A stretch of DNA of 64,000 nucleotides from Aeromicrobium endophyticum (GCF_003586285.1 NZ_QUBR01000001.1:2045580-2109579); one strand, 5' to 3'; shown: positions 32,238 through 41,082, numbered from the stretch's first letter. Notes: generated by a model from the letters alone, not told the origin. Numbers and translations are program-made.

Positions 32238-32977
32238 TCCCGCTCGACCTCACCTGGACCGCCTTCCACGGGCTGCAGGGGGGCCTGGTGGTGGCCTGGC
32301 TGCTGGAGGAGGCCGCCGCCGCAGCCGAGCCGCTCGGGCACGTGCCGATGACGATCTCGGCGCACTTCCTCCGTGCGGTCGATCCGGCGCCCGCCGACGT
32401 CGCGGTCGAGGTCGTCCGCGGCGGCCGTCGCACCAGCAGCCTGACCGTCGGGCTGCGGCAGGACGGGGCGCTGCGCGCGCACGGCATCGTGGCGGGTGCG
32501 CCGGCCGGGGCCGCGACGGCGTGGGACGACCCCGTCGACCTGTCCGGGCTGCCTGCGCCCCGGGACGTGCCGGAGTTCGTGCCGCCGCGGGTGTTCGTGC
32601 CGTTCGGACAGCACCTCGAGATCCGTCCGGTCGGTGGCGTGCTGCCGGGAGCCGGCGGGCCCGAGCCGGTCTACGAGGCCTGGATCCGGCTGCGCGACCC
32701 GGGTGTCGCCACCGAGCTCGGAGGGCGCGGCTGCGCCGCGGTGCTGCTCGACGCGATGCCGCCGGGCCTGTTCGGGCTGTGGACCGAGGTGCGGCCGGTC
32801 CCGACCGTCGAGCTGAGCGCACACCTCGCGCCGGCTCTCGACGCGCCCAGTGACTGGTGGCACGTCACGCACCGCACCACGTGGGCCGGCGACGGGGCGT
32901 GCGTCGACGAGACCGAGCTGCGACGGCCCGATGGGCGCCTGGCCGCCCAGGCCCGCCAGCTCCGCCTCGTGCTGTAG
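32234..32977 (+). CDS. TesB-like acyl-CoA thioesterase (double hot-dog)
   Basis: A 247-residue protein with two hot-dog units. The first has FHGLQGGLVVAWLLEEAAAA and HFLRAVDPAPADVAVEVVRGGRRTSSLTV, the second VYEAWIRLRDP and LLDAMPPGLFGLW with the conserved aspartate. It probably hydrolyses acyl-CoA esters; the substrate is unknown. It is coupled to the MFS exporter, so the pair may deal with one fatty-acyl or drug-like compound. Confidence 0.8.
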   Translation: MIPLDLTWTAFHGLQGGLVVAWLLEEAAAAAEPLGHVPMTISAHFLRAVDPAPADVAVEVVRGGRRTSSLTVGLRQDGALRAHGIVAGAPAGAATAWDDPVDLSGLPAPRDVPEFVPPRVFVPFGQHLEIRPVGGVLPGAGGPEPVYEAWIRLRDPGVATELGGRGCAAVLLDAMPPGLFGLWTEVRPVPTVELSAHLAPALDAPSDWWHVTHRTTWAGDGACVDETELRRPDGRLAAQARQLRLVL

Positions 32978-32989
32978 GCGAGCCGTCGT

Positions 32990-34273
32990 TCAGGACGCGG
33001 GCCGGGTGATGCGGTAGCGGACGAACGACGGCACGGCGAGCGAGGCGACCACCACGCCGACCACCACGAGCACGCCACCGCCGGCCGCCGCCGCGGCCGT
33101 CCCGACGGCGGCGGCCGTCGCACCGTGCAGGGTGTCGGCGATGCGGGGACCGCCGGCCACCACGACGATGAACACGCCCTGCAGCCGTCCGCGCATGGCA
33201 TCGTCGGCGGCCGCCTGCAGCATGCTGGTGCGGAACGCCGCGGACGCCATGTCGGCCGCGCCGCCGATCACCAGCATCGCCAGGGCGACCACGAGCATGG
33301 GCGTGGCCCAGTGGTCGGCGAGGGCCACGGCGACGCCGAATCCGGCCATCGCCATGCCCCATATGGCGATGCAGACGACGACGGCCCGTCCCTGCCGCTC
33401 GATGCGCGACACCCATCCGCTGAAGACGCCTCCGATGACCGAGCCGGCGGGGATCGCGGCGAACAGCAGGGCGAACACCAGGCCGCCCTCGTCCGGCCCG
33501 TCGAACGACAGGTGCGCGATCTCGGGGAACAGGGCCCGCGGCATGCCGAAGACCATCGCGATCAGGTCGACCACGAACGACATCAGCAGCACCGGCTGCG
33601 TGCGCAGGTAGACGAAGCCGTCGATGACGGCCCGGATGCCGGGGGTGGCGGTCACGGCGTCCAGCACCGGCAGCGGTGGCAGCCTGAGCACCGCGCCGAG
33701 TGTCGCGAACAACGAGATGGTGTCGAGCGCGTAGAGCCAGGTGTAGCCCGTGATGGGGATCAGGATGCCCGCGACGAGCGGACCGGCGATCGCGCCCGCC
33801 ATCGTGACGGTCATGCTCAGCGAGTTGGCCGCGGGCAGCAGCTCGGGCTCGACGAGCTTGGGGATGATCGCGGACCGGGTCGGCTGGTTGACGCCGAAGA
33901 ATGCCTGCTGCAGCGCGAACAGGCACAGCAGCAGCCAGACGTTCGTGCTGCCGGCCGCAGCCTGCACCCAGAACAGGCCGCTCGTCACGATCAGCCCGGT
34001 CGTCGTGATGAGCAGCAGCGTGCGGCGGTCGAACACGTCGGCCAGGGCGCCGCCGTAGAGGCCGAAGACGATCAGCGGCACGAGACCGAACACGCCCGTG
34101 AGGCCCACGTAGCCCGACGAGCCGGTGTCGGCGTAGATCTGGGCCGGCACCGCCACGACCGTCAGCTGGGCGCCGATGACGGTGATGATGTTCGCGGTCC
34201 AGAGGCGGCGGTAGTGAGGGTTGCGGAGGGGCCTCGTGTCGGCCAGGAGGTGGGAGATCGAGAACCGCGGCAC
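32990..34273 (-). CDS. MFS transporter (EntS/MFS_3-like)
   Basis: A 427-residue protein with 12 hydrophobic segments. YRRLWTANIITVIGAQLTVVAVP begins the first helix; GGALADVFDRRTLLLIT is motif A; FFGVNQPTRSAIIPKLV matches the MFS_3 group that includes enterobactin exporters and macrolide efflux proteins. Substrate not known. Start GTG 34273. It converges with the thioesterase gene 12 bp away. Confidence 0.87.
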   Translation of the reverse strand: MPRFSISHLLADTRPLRNPHYRRLWTANIITVIGAQLTVVAVPAQIYADTGSSGYVGLTGVFGLVPLIVFGLYGGALADVFDRRTLLLITTTGLIVTSGLFWVQAAAGSTNVWLLLCLFALQQAFFGVNQPTRSAIIPKLVEPELLPAANSLSMTVTMAGAIAGPLVAGILIPITGYTWLYALDTISLFATLGAVLRLPPLPVLDAVTATPGIRAVIDGFVYLRTQPVLLMSFVVDLIAMVFGMPRALFPEIAHLSFDGPDEGGLVFALLFAAIPAGSVIGGVFSGWVSRIERQGRAVVVCIAIWGMAMAGFGVAVALADHWATPMLVVALAMLVIGGAADMASAAFRTSMLQAAADDAMRGRLQGVFIVVVAGGPRIADTLHGATAAAVGTAAAAAGGGVLVVVGVVVASLAVPSFVRYRITRPAS

Positions 34274-34309
34274 GTCAGAGGACGTTACGCCCGCCGGGCG
34301 GGTCGCGCC

Positions 34310-35041
34310 TCAGCGGAAGGTCGTGACGTCGATCTCGATCCAGGTCTGCTCGGCGCGGCCCAGCAGGTCGCCGTTCTCGGTGTAGAGGGCGGTGGAGGCG
34401 AAGAACTTGCGGCCGTCGCGGGCACTGAGCTCGCCCGTCGCGACGAGCGGCTCGCCGGTGCGGGGTGCGCGGAGCACCTCCGCGGTCATGCGTCCGAGCA
34501 CCATGGCCTGGCGGGTGAAGTCGGCGGCCCAGCCACCGGGGCAGTCGAGGGCGGCCCAGGTGGTGGGCACGTCGAGCGTCCCGTCGTGGTCGCCGAAGGC
34601 CGGGTGAGGCGTCCAGGCGCCGGCGGTGCGCCCCTCGGAGAAGGGGCCGGTGAACAGGCGCAGGCCGTCGCCCTCGCCGCGGTCGGTGCCGCAGGTGAAG
34701 CAGCGGTCGAACGGGTGGTGCTCGAAGCCCGGGTAGGCCGACAGGCCCGCCGCGGCCTGCTCGGTCGTCGGCATCGGCGGCACCTTGCGCGCGAACGTGC
34801 CGGGCGTGGCCTCGCCGACCAGTGCGCCTCCTGCCGTCAGCAGGCGGACGAGATCGCCCCCGTGGTGGGAGTCGTGCTCCCAGCTCAGGGGGACGTCGAG
34901 CGGCGGCGGGATGCGCAGCGTCGACGTGACCGGGCCGGAGCCGTCCTGCGTCGTGCCGACCTGCTGCGCGATCAGGCCCGCGACGTAGCCGCCGTTGCCG
35001 GAGTGGTCGGGCCCGTTGAACTGGGCCGGGATCGTCACCAT
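34310..35041 (-). CDS. Thioesterase-family (hot-dog) protein with CxxC
   Basis: A 243-residue protein. NGPDHSGNGGYVAGLIAQQV opens the first hot-dog-like unit, GAWTPHPAFGDHDGTLDVPT the second, and ALDCPGGWAADF the active helix. A FDRCFTCGTDRG motif in the middle (CxxC) is typical of this actinobacterial group. Start taken as ATG 35041; GTG 35047 and TTG 35050 are in frame upstream. Likely acyl-CoA hydrolase, not proven. Confidence 0.72.
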   Translation of the reverse strand: MVTIPAQFNGPDHSGNGGYVAGLIAQQVGTTQDGSGPVTSTLRIPPPLDVPLSWEHDSHHGGDLVRLLTAGGALVGEATPGTFARKVPPMPTTEQAAAGLSAYPGFEHHPFDRCFTCGTDRGEGDGLRLFTGPFSEGRTAGAWTPHPAFGDHDGTLDVPTTWAALDCPGGWAADFTRQAMVLGRMTAEVLRAPRTGEPLVATGELSARDGRKFFASTALYTENGDLLGRAEQTWIEIDVTTFR

Positions 35042-35051
35042 GGGCACCAAC

Positions 35052-36404
35052 CTATCGAGCGGACTTGATCGCCTCGTAGCGCCGCAGCGACTCGGCGCGC
35101 TCCTCGGCGTGGTCGACGATCGGTGCCGGGTAGTCGGCCGGCGGCTCGTCCATCTCCCACGGGGTGTGGACGTGCTTGGCCGGGACGTCGGCCAGCTCGG
35201 GGACCCAGCGCCGCACGTAGCTGCCGTCGGGGTCGAACTTCTTGCCCTGCGACGTCGGGTTGAAGATGCGGAAGTACGGCGATGCGTCGGTGCCGCAGCC
35301 GGCCACCCACTGCCAGCCGTGCTGGTTCGACGGCGGGTCGGCGTCGACGAGCAGGTCGAGGAAGTGGTCGGCGCCGACCGTCCACTCGAGGTGGAGGTCC
35401 TTGACCAGGAAGCTCGCCACGATCATCCGCACGCGGTTGTGCACGAAGCCCTCGGCCAGAAGCTGGCGCATGCCGGCATCGACGATCGGGAACCCGGTGC
35501 GTCCGTCCTTCCACGCCTGGAGGTCGTCGCCCGGCTCGTTGTAGTCCATCGCCTCGAACCGCTTGTCGTAGTAGCCGTCGAGCGTGTCGGGGCGGTGGTG
35601 CACGACGTCTGCGTAGAACTCGCGGAACGCCAGCTCGCGGGCATAGGCTTCTGCGCCCTTCGTGCCGCGCTCGCCGAGGTCGGCCAGCATCGTGCGCGGG
35701 TGGATGGTGCCCCACTTGAGGTGCACCGACATCCGCGACGTCGCGTCGCGGCCCGGCAGGTCACGCAGGTCGTCGTAGTCGTCGACGTGGTCGAGGTAGG
35801 CGTGCCACTGCCGCCGGGCCGCCTCCTCGCCGAGCGGAGGAAGCGCGACGCCGTCGGGTGGGTCGACGTCCGGGATCTTGGTGGTGCGCACGTCGGCGCG
35901 GATCCAGGGCACGGACCGCACGCCTGGTGCGGGTGCCCGCCAGCCGTGCTCCTGCCAGGCGCGGTAGAACGGGGTGAAGACGCGGTAGGGGCTGCCGTCG
36001 TCCTTCGTCACGCGCCCCGGGGCCACGGCGTACGACGATCCGGTGCGCACGAAGGCGACGTCGTCGTCGGCCAGCGCCTGCTCGATGCGCTCGTCGCGCT
36101 CCTTCTCGTAGGGGCCGTAGTCGGCGGCCACGTGCACGCTGCCGGCCCCGACGGCGCGCGCCACCCGGGGCACGACCTCCTCGGGCTTGCCCTTCACGAC
36201 GGTCAGGCCGCCGACCCGCTCGTCGAGGTCGCGCAGCAGCCGCATCAGGTAGGCCAACCGGGTGCGTCCGTTCGGGCCCCAGTAGTGCTCGTCGAGCACG
36301 AACATGGGCACGACGCCGTCGGACCCGGCGTCGATCGCCTCTCGCAGGGCGGGGTTGTCGTTGAGCCGGAAGTCGGATCGGAAGCAGAAGACGGAGGTTG
36401 GCAC
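35052..36404 (-). CDS. phrB: Deoxyribodipyrimidine photolyase (cryptochrome/photolyase family)
   Basis: A 450-residue flavoenzyme that splits UV pyrimidine dimers with light. PTSVFCFRSDFRLNDNPAL starts the N-terminal antenna domain; the FAD domain has FREFYADVVHHRP, DGRTGFPIVDAGMRQL and NRVRMIVASFLVKDLH, then the DASPYFRIFNPTSQGKKFDP signature in two adjoining pieces. W-rich electron path residues (WQWVAG) are present. GTG 36404 begins at the family's usual N-terminus; ATG 36413 is three codons upstream. Diverges from ideR. Confidence 0.93.
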   Translation of the reverse strand: MPTSVFCFRSDFRLNDNPALREAIDAGSDGVVPMFVLDEHYWGPNGRTRLAYLMRLLRDLDERVGGLTVVKGKPEEVVPRVARAVGAGSVHVAADYGPYEKERDERIEQALADDDVAFVRTGSSYAVAPGRVTKDDGSPYRVFTPFYRAWQEHGWRAPAPGVRSVPWIRADVRTTKIPDVDPPDGVALPPLGEEAARRQWHAYLDHVDDYDDLRDLPGRDATSRMSVHLKWGTIHPRTMLADLGERGTKGAEAYARELAFREFYADVVHHRPDTLDGYYDKRFEAMDYNEPGDDLQAWKDGRTGFPIVDAGMRQLLAEGFVHNRVRMIVASFLVKDLHLEWTVGADHFLDLLVDADPPSNQHGWQWVAGCGTDASPYFRIFNPTSQGKKFDPDGSYVRRWVPELADVPAKHVHTPWEMDEPPADYPAPIVDHAEERAESLRRYEAIKSAR

Positions 36405-36447
36405 AGTCCCCATCCTCACGCGTGCACGCGACGTCTGCACGGCGTGG

Positions 36448-36453
36448 AACAAT
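36448..36453 (+). promoter_or_regulatory. -10 box of ideR
   Basis: AACAAT ends 6 bp before the GTG at 36460, so the mRNA is probably leaderless. Confidence 0.35.
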
Positions 36454-36459
36454 AGCCAC

Positions 36460-37149
36460 GTGAGCGAGCTGATCGACACCACCGAGATGTACCTCCGCAC
36501 GGTCTACGAGCTGGAGGAGGAGGGCATCGTGCCCCTGCGCGCCCGCATCGCCGAGCGCCTCCACCAGAGCGGCCCGACCGTCTCGCAGACCGTCGCCCGC
36601 ATGGAGCGCGACGGGCTGCTGGCGGTCGAGGGCGATCGGCACCTCGAGCTCTCCGAGAAGGGGCGCCAGCTCGCCACGCGCGTCATGCGCAAGCACCGCC
36701 TGGCCGAGCGGCTGCTCATCGACGTCATCGGGCTCGAGATCGAGTACGTCCACGAAGAGGCGTGCCGGTGGGAGCACGTCATGTCCGAGCAGGTCGAGCG
36801 TCGCCTCGTCCAGATCCTCGAGCACCCCACCGAGTCGCCGTACGGCAACCCGATCCCCGGTCTCGCCGAGCTCGGCGAGACGGGCGACGAGGCCGTGTTC
36901 CTGTCGGGCGTCATCGCGATGACCAAGGCGGTGGGCCACTCGGTCGAGCCGGTCCGCCTCGTCGTCCGCCGCATCGCCGAGGAGCTGCAGAAGGACACCG
37001 AGGTCATGTCGGTGCTGCGCCGCGTCGGGGCGCTGCCGGGCAACGACGTGCTGGTCTCGGTGGGCCACGACGGCCTGGTCGTCGCCCGTCAGGGCGAGAC
37101 TGCCGAGATCGACTCCGAGGCCGCCGGCCACATCTTCGTCACCGCCTGA
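36460..37149 (+). CDS. ideR: Iron-dependent repressor IdeR (DtxR family)
   Basis: A 229-residue regulator closely matching IdeR/DtxR in length and pattern. The winged helix covers residues 1-70 (LRARIAERLHQSGPTVSQTV). Metal ligands are all visible: M10, H79, E83, H98, C102, E105 and H106; cysteine at 102 points to iron rather than manganese sensing. The SH3-like C-terminal domain is present (about 150-229). It represses iron uptake and siderophore genes when iron is sufficient. GTG 36460 is chosen because it sets these residue numbers exactly. Confidence 0.93.
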   Translation: MSELIDTTEMYLRTVYELEEEGIVPLRARIAERLHQSGPTVSQTVARMERDGLLAVEGDRHLELSEKGRQLATRVMRKHRLAERLLIDVIGLEIEYVHEEACRWEHVMSEQVERRLVQILEHPTESPYGNPIPGLAELGETGDEAVFLSGVIAMTKAVGHSVEPVRLVVRRIAEELQKDTEVMSVLRRVGALPGNDVLVSVGHDGLVVARQGETAEIDSEAAGHIFVTA

Positions 37150-37166
37150 GGCGCCCCGTCCCAACC

Positions 37167-37266
37167 GGGATGTCATCACCGATGCGGTGGCTCAGGTACA
37201 CATGTGATGACGTCCCCGGGACGTCATCACATCAGTACCTGAGCCGGAGCAGCTGTGATGACGTCC
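37167..37266 (+). repeat. Left copy of ~100-bp structured repeat flanking the DUF559 gene
   Basis: The element is a large inverted repeat (arms about 37167-37216 and 37217-37266), and each arm is itself bounded by GGACGTCATCAC and GTGATGACGTCC, so the 12-mer occurs four times (one copy with a mismatch). The centre is GTCCCCGGGAC. A second copy in the same orientation lies at 38317-38419. It sits between the ideR and DUF559 gene ends. Confidence 0.85.
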
Positions 37267-37279
37267 GCGATGGAGATGC

Positions 37280-38224
37280 TCACGCCGCGAGGTCGCGGGT
37301 CCAGCCCGCGGCGACGAGGCCGGCCTCGACCTGGGCGAAGAACTCGTCCTCCGCCGCCCGCAGCCCCAGCAGCGGCAGCCGGAGCACCGTCAGCGACTGC
37401 AGGCTCAGGTCGTTCTGACGCAGGGCGTCGCCGACGATCGACGTGGCCCAGGCATGGTGGATGCCGTCGATCTCCAGCACCAGCCGGAACTGCTCCCACA
37501 CGATGTCGAGGTAGTAGCGACCATTCCTGCCCTCGCGCAACACCTGCCGGTCAGGCATCGGCAGGCCTCTGCGGCGGCAGATGCCGGCGACGTCGAGCTC
37601 ACCGAGCGACTCCGCGCCGCCCAGCAGGTCGAGCGCGACCCGCTCGAGGAAGCGTCGACGCTTGTCGCGTCGGACGTCGAGCAGTGCCGCGGCTACCTGC
37701 TCGGCCGTCGCCAGGCGCTGCTGGACCGTCATCGTCAGGAGCAGCGCTGCCTGCCGATCCGACGCCGCCCACAACCCGGCCCTGACGGCGGCGACGGGTG
37801 TGCGGACGCGGGGGATGCCGGTGCCGGTGAGGTCAGAGGCCTTGAGGCGGCGGGTCTGCCGGACCGACGCGCCTGGCGAGGCCAGGATCTTGGCGCCACG
37901 CGGCACCGACACCCGCACGCGGTCGGCCTCGAAGCCCTTGAGCCCCGCAGCCAGCAGCGAACCGGTGCCGTCGAGCGCCGCCCGCGTGCCGGCCTCGATC
38001 ACGGCGTGCCAGAGGCGAGCTCGCTCGCCGAGTGGGCCGGTGTGAACGCAGATCGTCTGGCGGTGGTGCTGCCGCCAGCGGCCGGCACGCAGCTCGGCGG
38101 CGATGTCCCAGCGGGTCAGGCCCAGCGCCAGCAGCTGGCGACGTGACGCGACGCCGTCCTGGGCGTCGGCGACGGAGTGCGCGATGGCGGAGCGGCGGAG
38201 GCGAAGCTGGTGAGAGGTGTTCAT
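37280..38224 (-). CDS. DUF559 endonuclease-like protein with AbiEi-type N-terminal domain
   Basis: A 314-residue protein. The first ~90 residues (AQDGVASRRQLLALGLTRWDI) look like the winged-helix domain of type IV antitoxin AbiEi-like proteins. The C-terminus (~200-310) is DUF559, a VSR-like PD-(D/E)xK nuclease fold: YYLDIVWEQFRLVLEIDGIHH has the spaced acidic residues, followed by a basic stretch. Such genes are frequent in actinobacteria, and their role (repair, defence or mobile) is unknown. Start ATG 38224. It lies between two direct copies of a structured repeat. Confidence 0.82.
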   Translation of the reverse strand: MNTSHQLRLRRSAIAHSVADAQDGVASRRQLLALGLTRWDIAAELRAGRWRQHHRQTICVHTGPLGERARLWHAVIEAGTRAALDGTGSLLAAGLKGFEADRVRVSVPRGAKILASPGASVRQTRRLKASDLTGTGIPRVRTPVAAVRAGLWAASDRQAALLLTMTVQQRLATAEQVAAALLDVRRDKRRRFLERVALDLLGGAESLGELDVAGICRRRGLPMPDRQVLREGRNGRYYLDIVWEQFRLVLEIDGIHHAWATSIVGDALRQNDLSLQSLTVLRLPLLGLRAAEDEFFAQVEAGLVAAGWTRDLAA

Positions 38225-38316
38225 GCAGGGAACATGGCGACGTCCGCACCGCCGACGCGATGTGACGTGCCGTCCTGGGGACATTGCCTCGCGCTCGCCG
38301 ACCCTGTGGACCTAGC

Positions 38317-38419
38317 GGGGACGTCATCACCGATGCGGTAGCCCGGGTACTGATGTGATGACGTCCCCGTGACGTCATCACATCAGTACCTGAGGCGCAC
38401 CATCGGTGATGACGTCCCC
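38317..38419 (+). repeat. Right copy of ~100-bp structured repeat flanking the DUF559 gene
   Basis: Same architecture and orientation as the copy at 37167-37266: GGACGTCATCACCGATGCGGT opening shared, GTACTGATGTGATGACGTCC centre-left, and GTGATGACGTCCCC end. By eye the two copies agree at roughly 80-85% of positions. It is 93 bp upstream of the DUF559 start codon and 13 bp beyond the stop of the DUF1295 gene. Confidence 0.85.
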
Positions 38420-38432
38420 AGCGGGGGTGCGG

Positions 38433-39242
38433 CTACTTCTTCGGGGGGAGGGGGACGAAGTAGCTGGTGCGGCGGACGTAGTCGTCCCAGCCCGGCTTCT
38501 TGCGCTGGCTCTTCTCGTTGAGCTTGGCGCCCGTGACGTTGACCAGCGAGTACGTCATGATCGCCGGGCCGATCAGCGCGACGAGGCCGGGCCACGAGCC
38601 CGCGGCGACGAGGCCGAGGCCCCACCAGACCGTCGCGTCGCCGAAGTAGTTGGGGTGGCGCGTCAGGCTCCAGAGCCCGGTGTCCATGATCTTGCCCTTG
38701 TTGGCGGGATCGCTCTTGTACTTCTTGAGCTGCGCGTCGCCGACGGTCTCGAAGAACAGGCCGACGGCCCACACCGCGACACCGACGATCGTCAGTGGCA
38801 CCGAGAGGCGCTCGTTGTTGGGCCCCACCATCAGCGGCGCCGAGACGACGAACATCGCGACCCCTTGGGGCAGGAACACCCGGGTGATCGCGGTCTGGGC
38901 GAACGAGCGGCCCGCCTTCTCGCCCTGCTCGAGCAGATCGGCGTAGCGCGGGTCCTCGCCCTGGCCGTGGTTGCGTCCGCCGATGTGCCAGGCCAGGCGC
39001 AGGCCCCACGCGGCGACCATCACCAGGACGATCCAGCGCTGCGCCTGCCCGCCGTCGCCGCCGAGCGAGACGACGGCCGAGACCGCCGCGACGACGACGA
39101 ACCCGAGGCCCCACAGGGTGTCGACGATCGACAGCAGCGAGTTCTTGAGCGCATAGGCCAGGCCGAGCCCCATGAACACCAGCAGGCCCGCGAGGCCGGC
39201 ACCGAGGGTGACGACGGTCTGCGAGAGGTCGTTGGGGATCAT
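38433..39242 (-). CDS. DUF1295 family membrane protein (steroid-reductase-like)
   Basis: A 269-residue membrane protein with six or seven hydrophobic segments. The C-terminal GLWSLTRHPNYFGDATVWWGL and WDDYVRRTSYFVPLPPKK are the DUF1295 hallmarks, shared with 5-alpha-reductases and isoprenylcysteine methyltransferases, where they bind nucleotide or SAM. It overlaps the CFA-type methyltransferase gene (ATGA, 39239-39242), a pairing also seen in mycobacteria next to ufaA1, suggesting a role in processing a modified fatty acid. Confidence 0.85.
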   Translation of the reverse strand: MIPNDLSQTVVTLGAGLAGLLVFMGLGLAYALKNSLLSIVDTLWGLGFVVVAAVSAVVSLGGDGGQAQRWIVLVMVAAWGLRLAWHIGGRNHGQGEDPRYADLLEQGEKAGRSFAQTAITRVFLPQGVAMFVVSAPLMVGPNNERLSVPLTIVGVAVWAVGLFFETVGDAQLKKYKSDPANKGKIMDTGLWSLTRHPNYFGDATVWWGLGLVAAGSWPGLVALIGPAIMTYSLVNVTGAKLNEKSQRKKPGWDDYVRRTSYFVPLPPKK

Positions 39243-40546
39243 GCCAGCCACGCCATCGGCGAGGTCGGCATGCCGCTGACGCCGCGGGGGCTGGGCTTGA
39301 CCGACAGGATCTGGTCGACGCCCATGCGGTTCTCCTCGAACGCCAGCGCGCCGCCGACCAGGTAGAGCCGCCACACGCGGGCGTTCTCCTCGCCGATCAG
39401 CTTGACCGCGACGTCCCAGTTGTCCTCGAGCTTCTGGGCCCAGCCCGCGACGGTCTGCGGGTAGTGCTCGCGCATGGCCTGCACGTCGCGGATCTCGAGA
39501 CCCGATGCGGCGATGAGCCCGATGGTCTTGGCGAGGGGCTTCATGTGCATGTCGGGCGCGATGTAGGTCTCGATGAACGGTCCGCCGCCGGGGCTGTCGC
39601 CGGGTGCGTCGTTGCTGCGCGACATCTGCTGGATCAGCGCGCGGCCACCGGGCTTGAGGTAGCGGTAGATCGAGTCGACGAAGACGACGTACTCGGCGTC
39701 GCCCACGTGCTCGCCCATCTCGATGGACGCGATCGCGTCGATCTCGCCGTCGCGCACGCCCGATGCCTCGAGGTCGCGGAAGTGGCGCAGGCTGACGTCG
39801 ACGCGGTCGGCCAGGCCGCGCTCGGCCGCCTTGCCCAGGACGTAGTCGCGCTGCTCGACCGACAGGGTGACGCCCGTGACGTGGACGCCGTAGTGCTCGG
39901 CGGCGAACAGGGTCAGGGAGCCCCAGCCGGACCCGATGTCGACCATCTTCATGCCGGGCCGCAGACCGAGCTTCTTGCAGATCAGGTGCAGCTTGGCGGT
40001 CTGCGCCTGCTCGAGGGTCATGTCGGGCGTGACGTGGAAACCGCTCGAGTAGGCCATGTTGGGGTCGAGGATCAGCTCGTAGAAGTCGTTCGACAGGTCG
40101 TAGTGGTGCGAGATCGCGGCCTGGTCGCGCTCCTTGCTGTGCAGCTCGCCCGTGAGGTTGGACTCGGCCGCGGGGGCCGGCGGACGTCGGCCGATCGCGC
40201 CGAGCCGCACGGCCAGTGCCGCGGCCCGGACGATCTGCCGGGGGCCGATCTGCGGACGTCCCGCGCGCTCGTCGGCCAGGCGGGCGTCGCGGACGGCGTC
40301 CCACATGGCCCGCAGGCCGTCGCCGAGATCGCCCTCGACGTCGAGGTCGCCCTGCACGTAGGCGCGGGCCACCCCGAGCTCGCCGGGTTTCCAGATGACG
40401 TGGCGCAGCGCGCGCTTGTCGCGGATCACGACGACGGGAGCACCGGGCACACCGGCCTCGCTGCCGTCCCAGGCCCGCAGGCGGATGGGCAGGGTGAGGC
40501 CGAGCGTGTCCTCGGCCAGCGACAGGAGGGAGGATGCAATGTTCAC
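39239..40546 (-). CDS. Cyclopropane-fatty-acyl-phospholipid synthase family methyltransferase
   Basis: A 435-residue SAM-dependent enzyme. The N-terminal domain (1-130) includes the ARAYVQGDLDVEGDL lipid-binding part. The catalytic domain has HYDLSNDFYELILDPNMAYS, VDIGSGWGSLTLFAA (SAM motif I), TLSVEQRDY, and EMGEHVGD. It may make cyclopropane acids, or the methylene precursor of 10-methyl (tuberculostearic-type) acids; the TmsA-like FAD reductase for the latter is not in this window. Start GTG 40546; first gene of the pair with DUF1295. Confidence 0.9.
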   Translation of the reverse strand: MNIASSLLSLAEDTLGLTLPIRLRAWDGSEAGVPGAPVVVIRDKRALRHVIWKPGELGVARAYVQGDLDVEGDLGDGLRAMWDAVRDARLADERAGRPQIGPRQIVRAAALAVRLGAIGRRPPAPAAESNLTGELHSKERDQAAISHHYDLSNDFYELILDPNMAYSSGFHVTPDMTLEQAQTAKLHLICKKLGLRPGMKMVDIGSGWGSLTLFAAEHYGVHVTGVTLSVEQRDYVLGKAAERGLADRVDVSLRHFRDLEASGVRDGEIDAIASIEMGEHVGDAEYVVFVDSIYRYLKPGGRALIQQMSRSNDAPGDSPGGGPFIETYIAPDMHMKPLAKTIGLIAASGLEIRDVQAMREHYPQTVAGWAQKLEDNWDVAVKLIGEENARVWRLYLVGGALAFEENRMGVDQILSVKPSPRGVSGMPTSPMAWLA

Positions 40547-40614
40547 GGGCCCAAGTCAACCCGTCCCGCCGGGGTTGCGCCATCTGAGTTACGGCGATGC
40601 GGCAGACTGACACC

Positions 40615-41082
40615 ATGAGCGTCGGGGCAGCGTTGAGGGGCTGGTTCCGCCGCACGGGCAGCGAGATCCTCGGCTGGGTCGTCGTGGTGGTGGGCGTCAT
40701 CCTGATGCCGCTGCCGGGGCCGGGCATGGTCATCGTCGTCTCGGGGCTGGCCATCTTGTCGCGGCACTACGTGTGGGCGCAGAGGGTGCTGGGTCCGCTC
40801 GAGCGCAAGGCCACCGAGGCGGCCAAGTTCGGCGTCGAGACGTGGCCTCGGATCGCCGTCAGCTTCCTCGGCGGGGTGTGGCTCGCCGTGCTCGGCGTCA
40901 TCTGGTGGATCGGTCCCGACATCCCCGAGTTCGAGGTGCTGGGCGTCGGTTTCGGCCCTGAGCTCCCGGCCCAGGGATGGGCCACGGCACTCGGCCTGTG
41001 GGCCTCCGCGGTGGCGGCGTGGGCCCTGCTGGCCTACAGCGTCGTGCGGTGGCGAGAGCCCCGGCCGGCGGACGTCCCGTAG
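40615..41082 (+). CDS. PGPGW-family (TIGR02611-like) membrane protein
   Basis: A 155-residue protein with three hydrophobic segments. The first (LGWVVVVVGVILMPLPGPGMVIVVSGLAIL, in adjoining pieces) holds the PLPGPGM motif of a small actinobacterial family of unknown function, here followed by an extra helix pair to the C-terminus (about 80-145). Start ATG 40615. It diverges from the CFA-type gene across 68 bp. Confidence 0.75.
   Translation: MSVGAALRGWFRRTGSEILGWVVVVVGVILMPLPGPGMVIVVSGLAILSRHYVWAQRVLGPLERKATEAAKFGVETWPRIAVSFLGGVWLAVLGVIWWIGPDIPEFEVLGVGFGPELPAQGWATALGLWASAVAAWALLAYSVVRWREPRPADVP

Noticed and set aside
37167..38419. Insertion sequence or transposon
   Set aside because: No transposase and no clear target-site duplication; the flanking repeats are direct, not terminal inverted repeats.
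38433..40754. 773-codon frame spanning DUF1295 and the CFA gene
   Set aside because: The upstream part is a shadow of the methyltransferase gene; the real gene starts at 39242.
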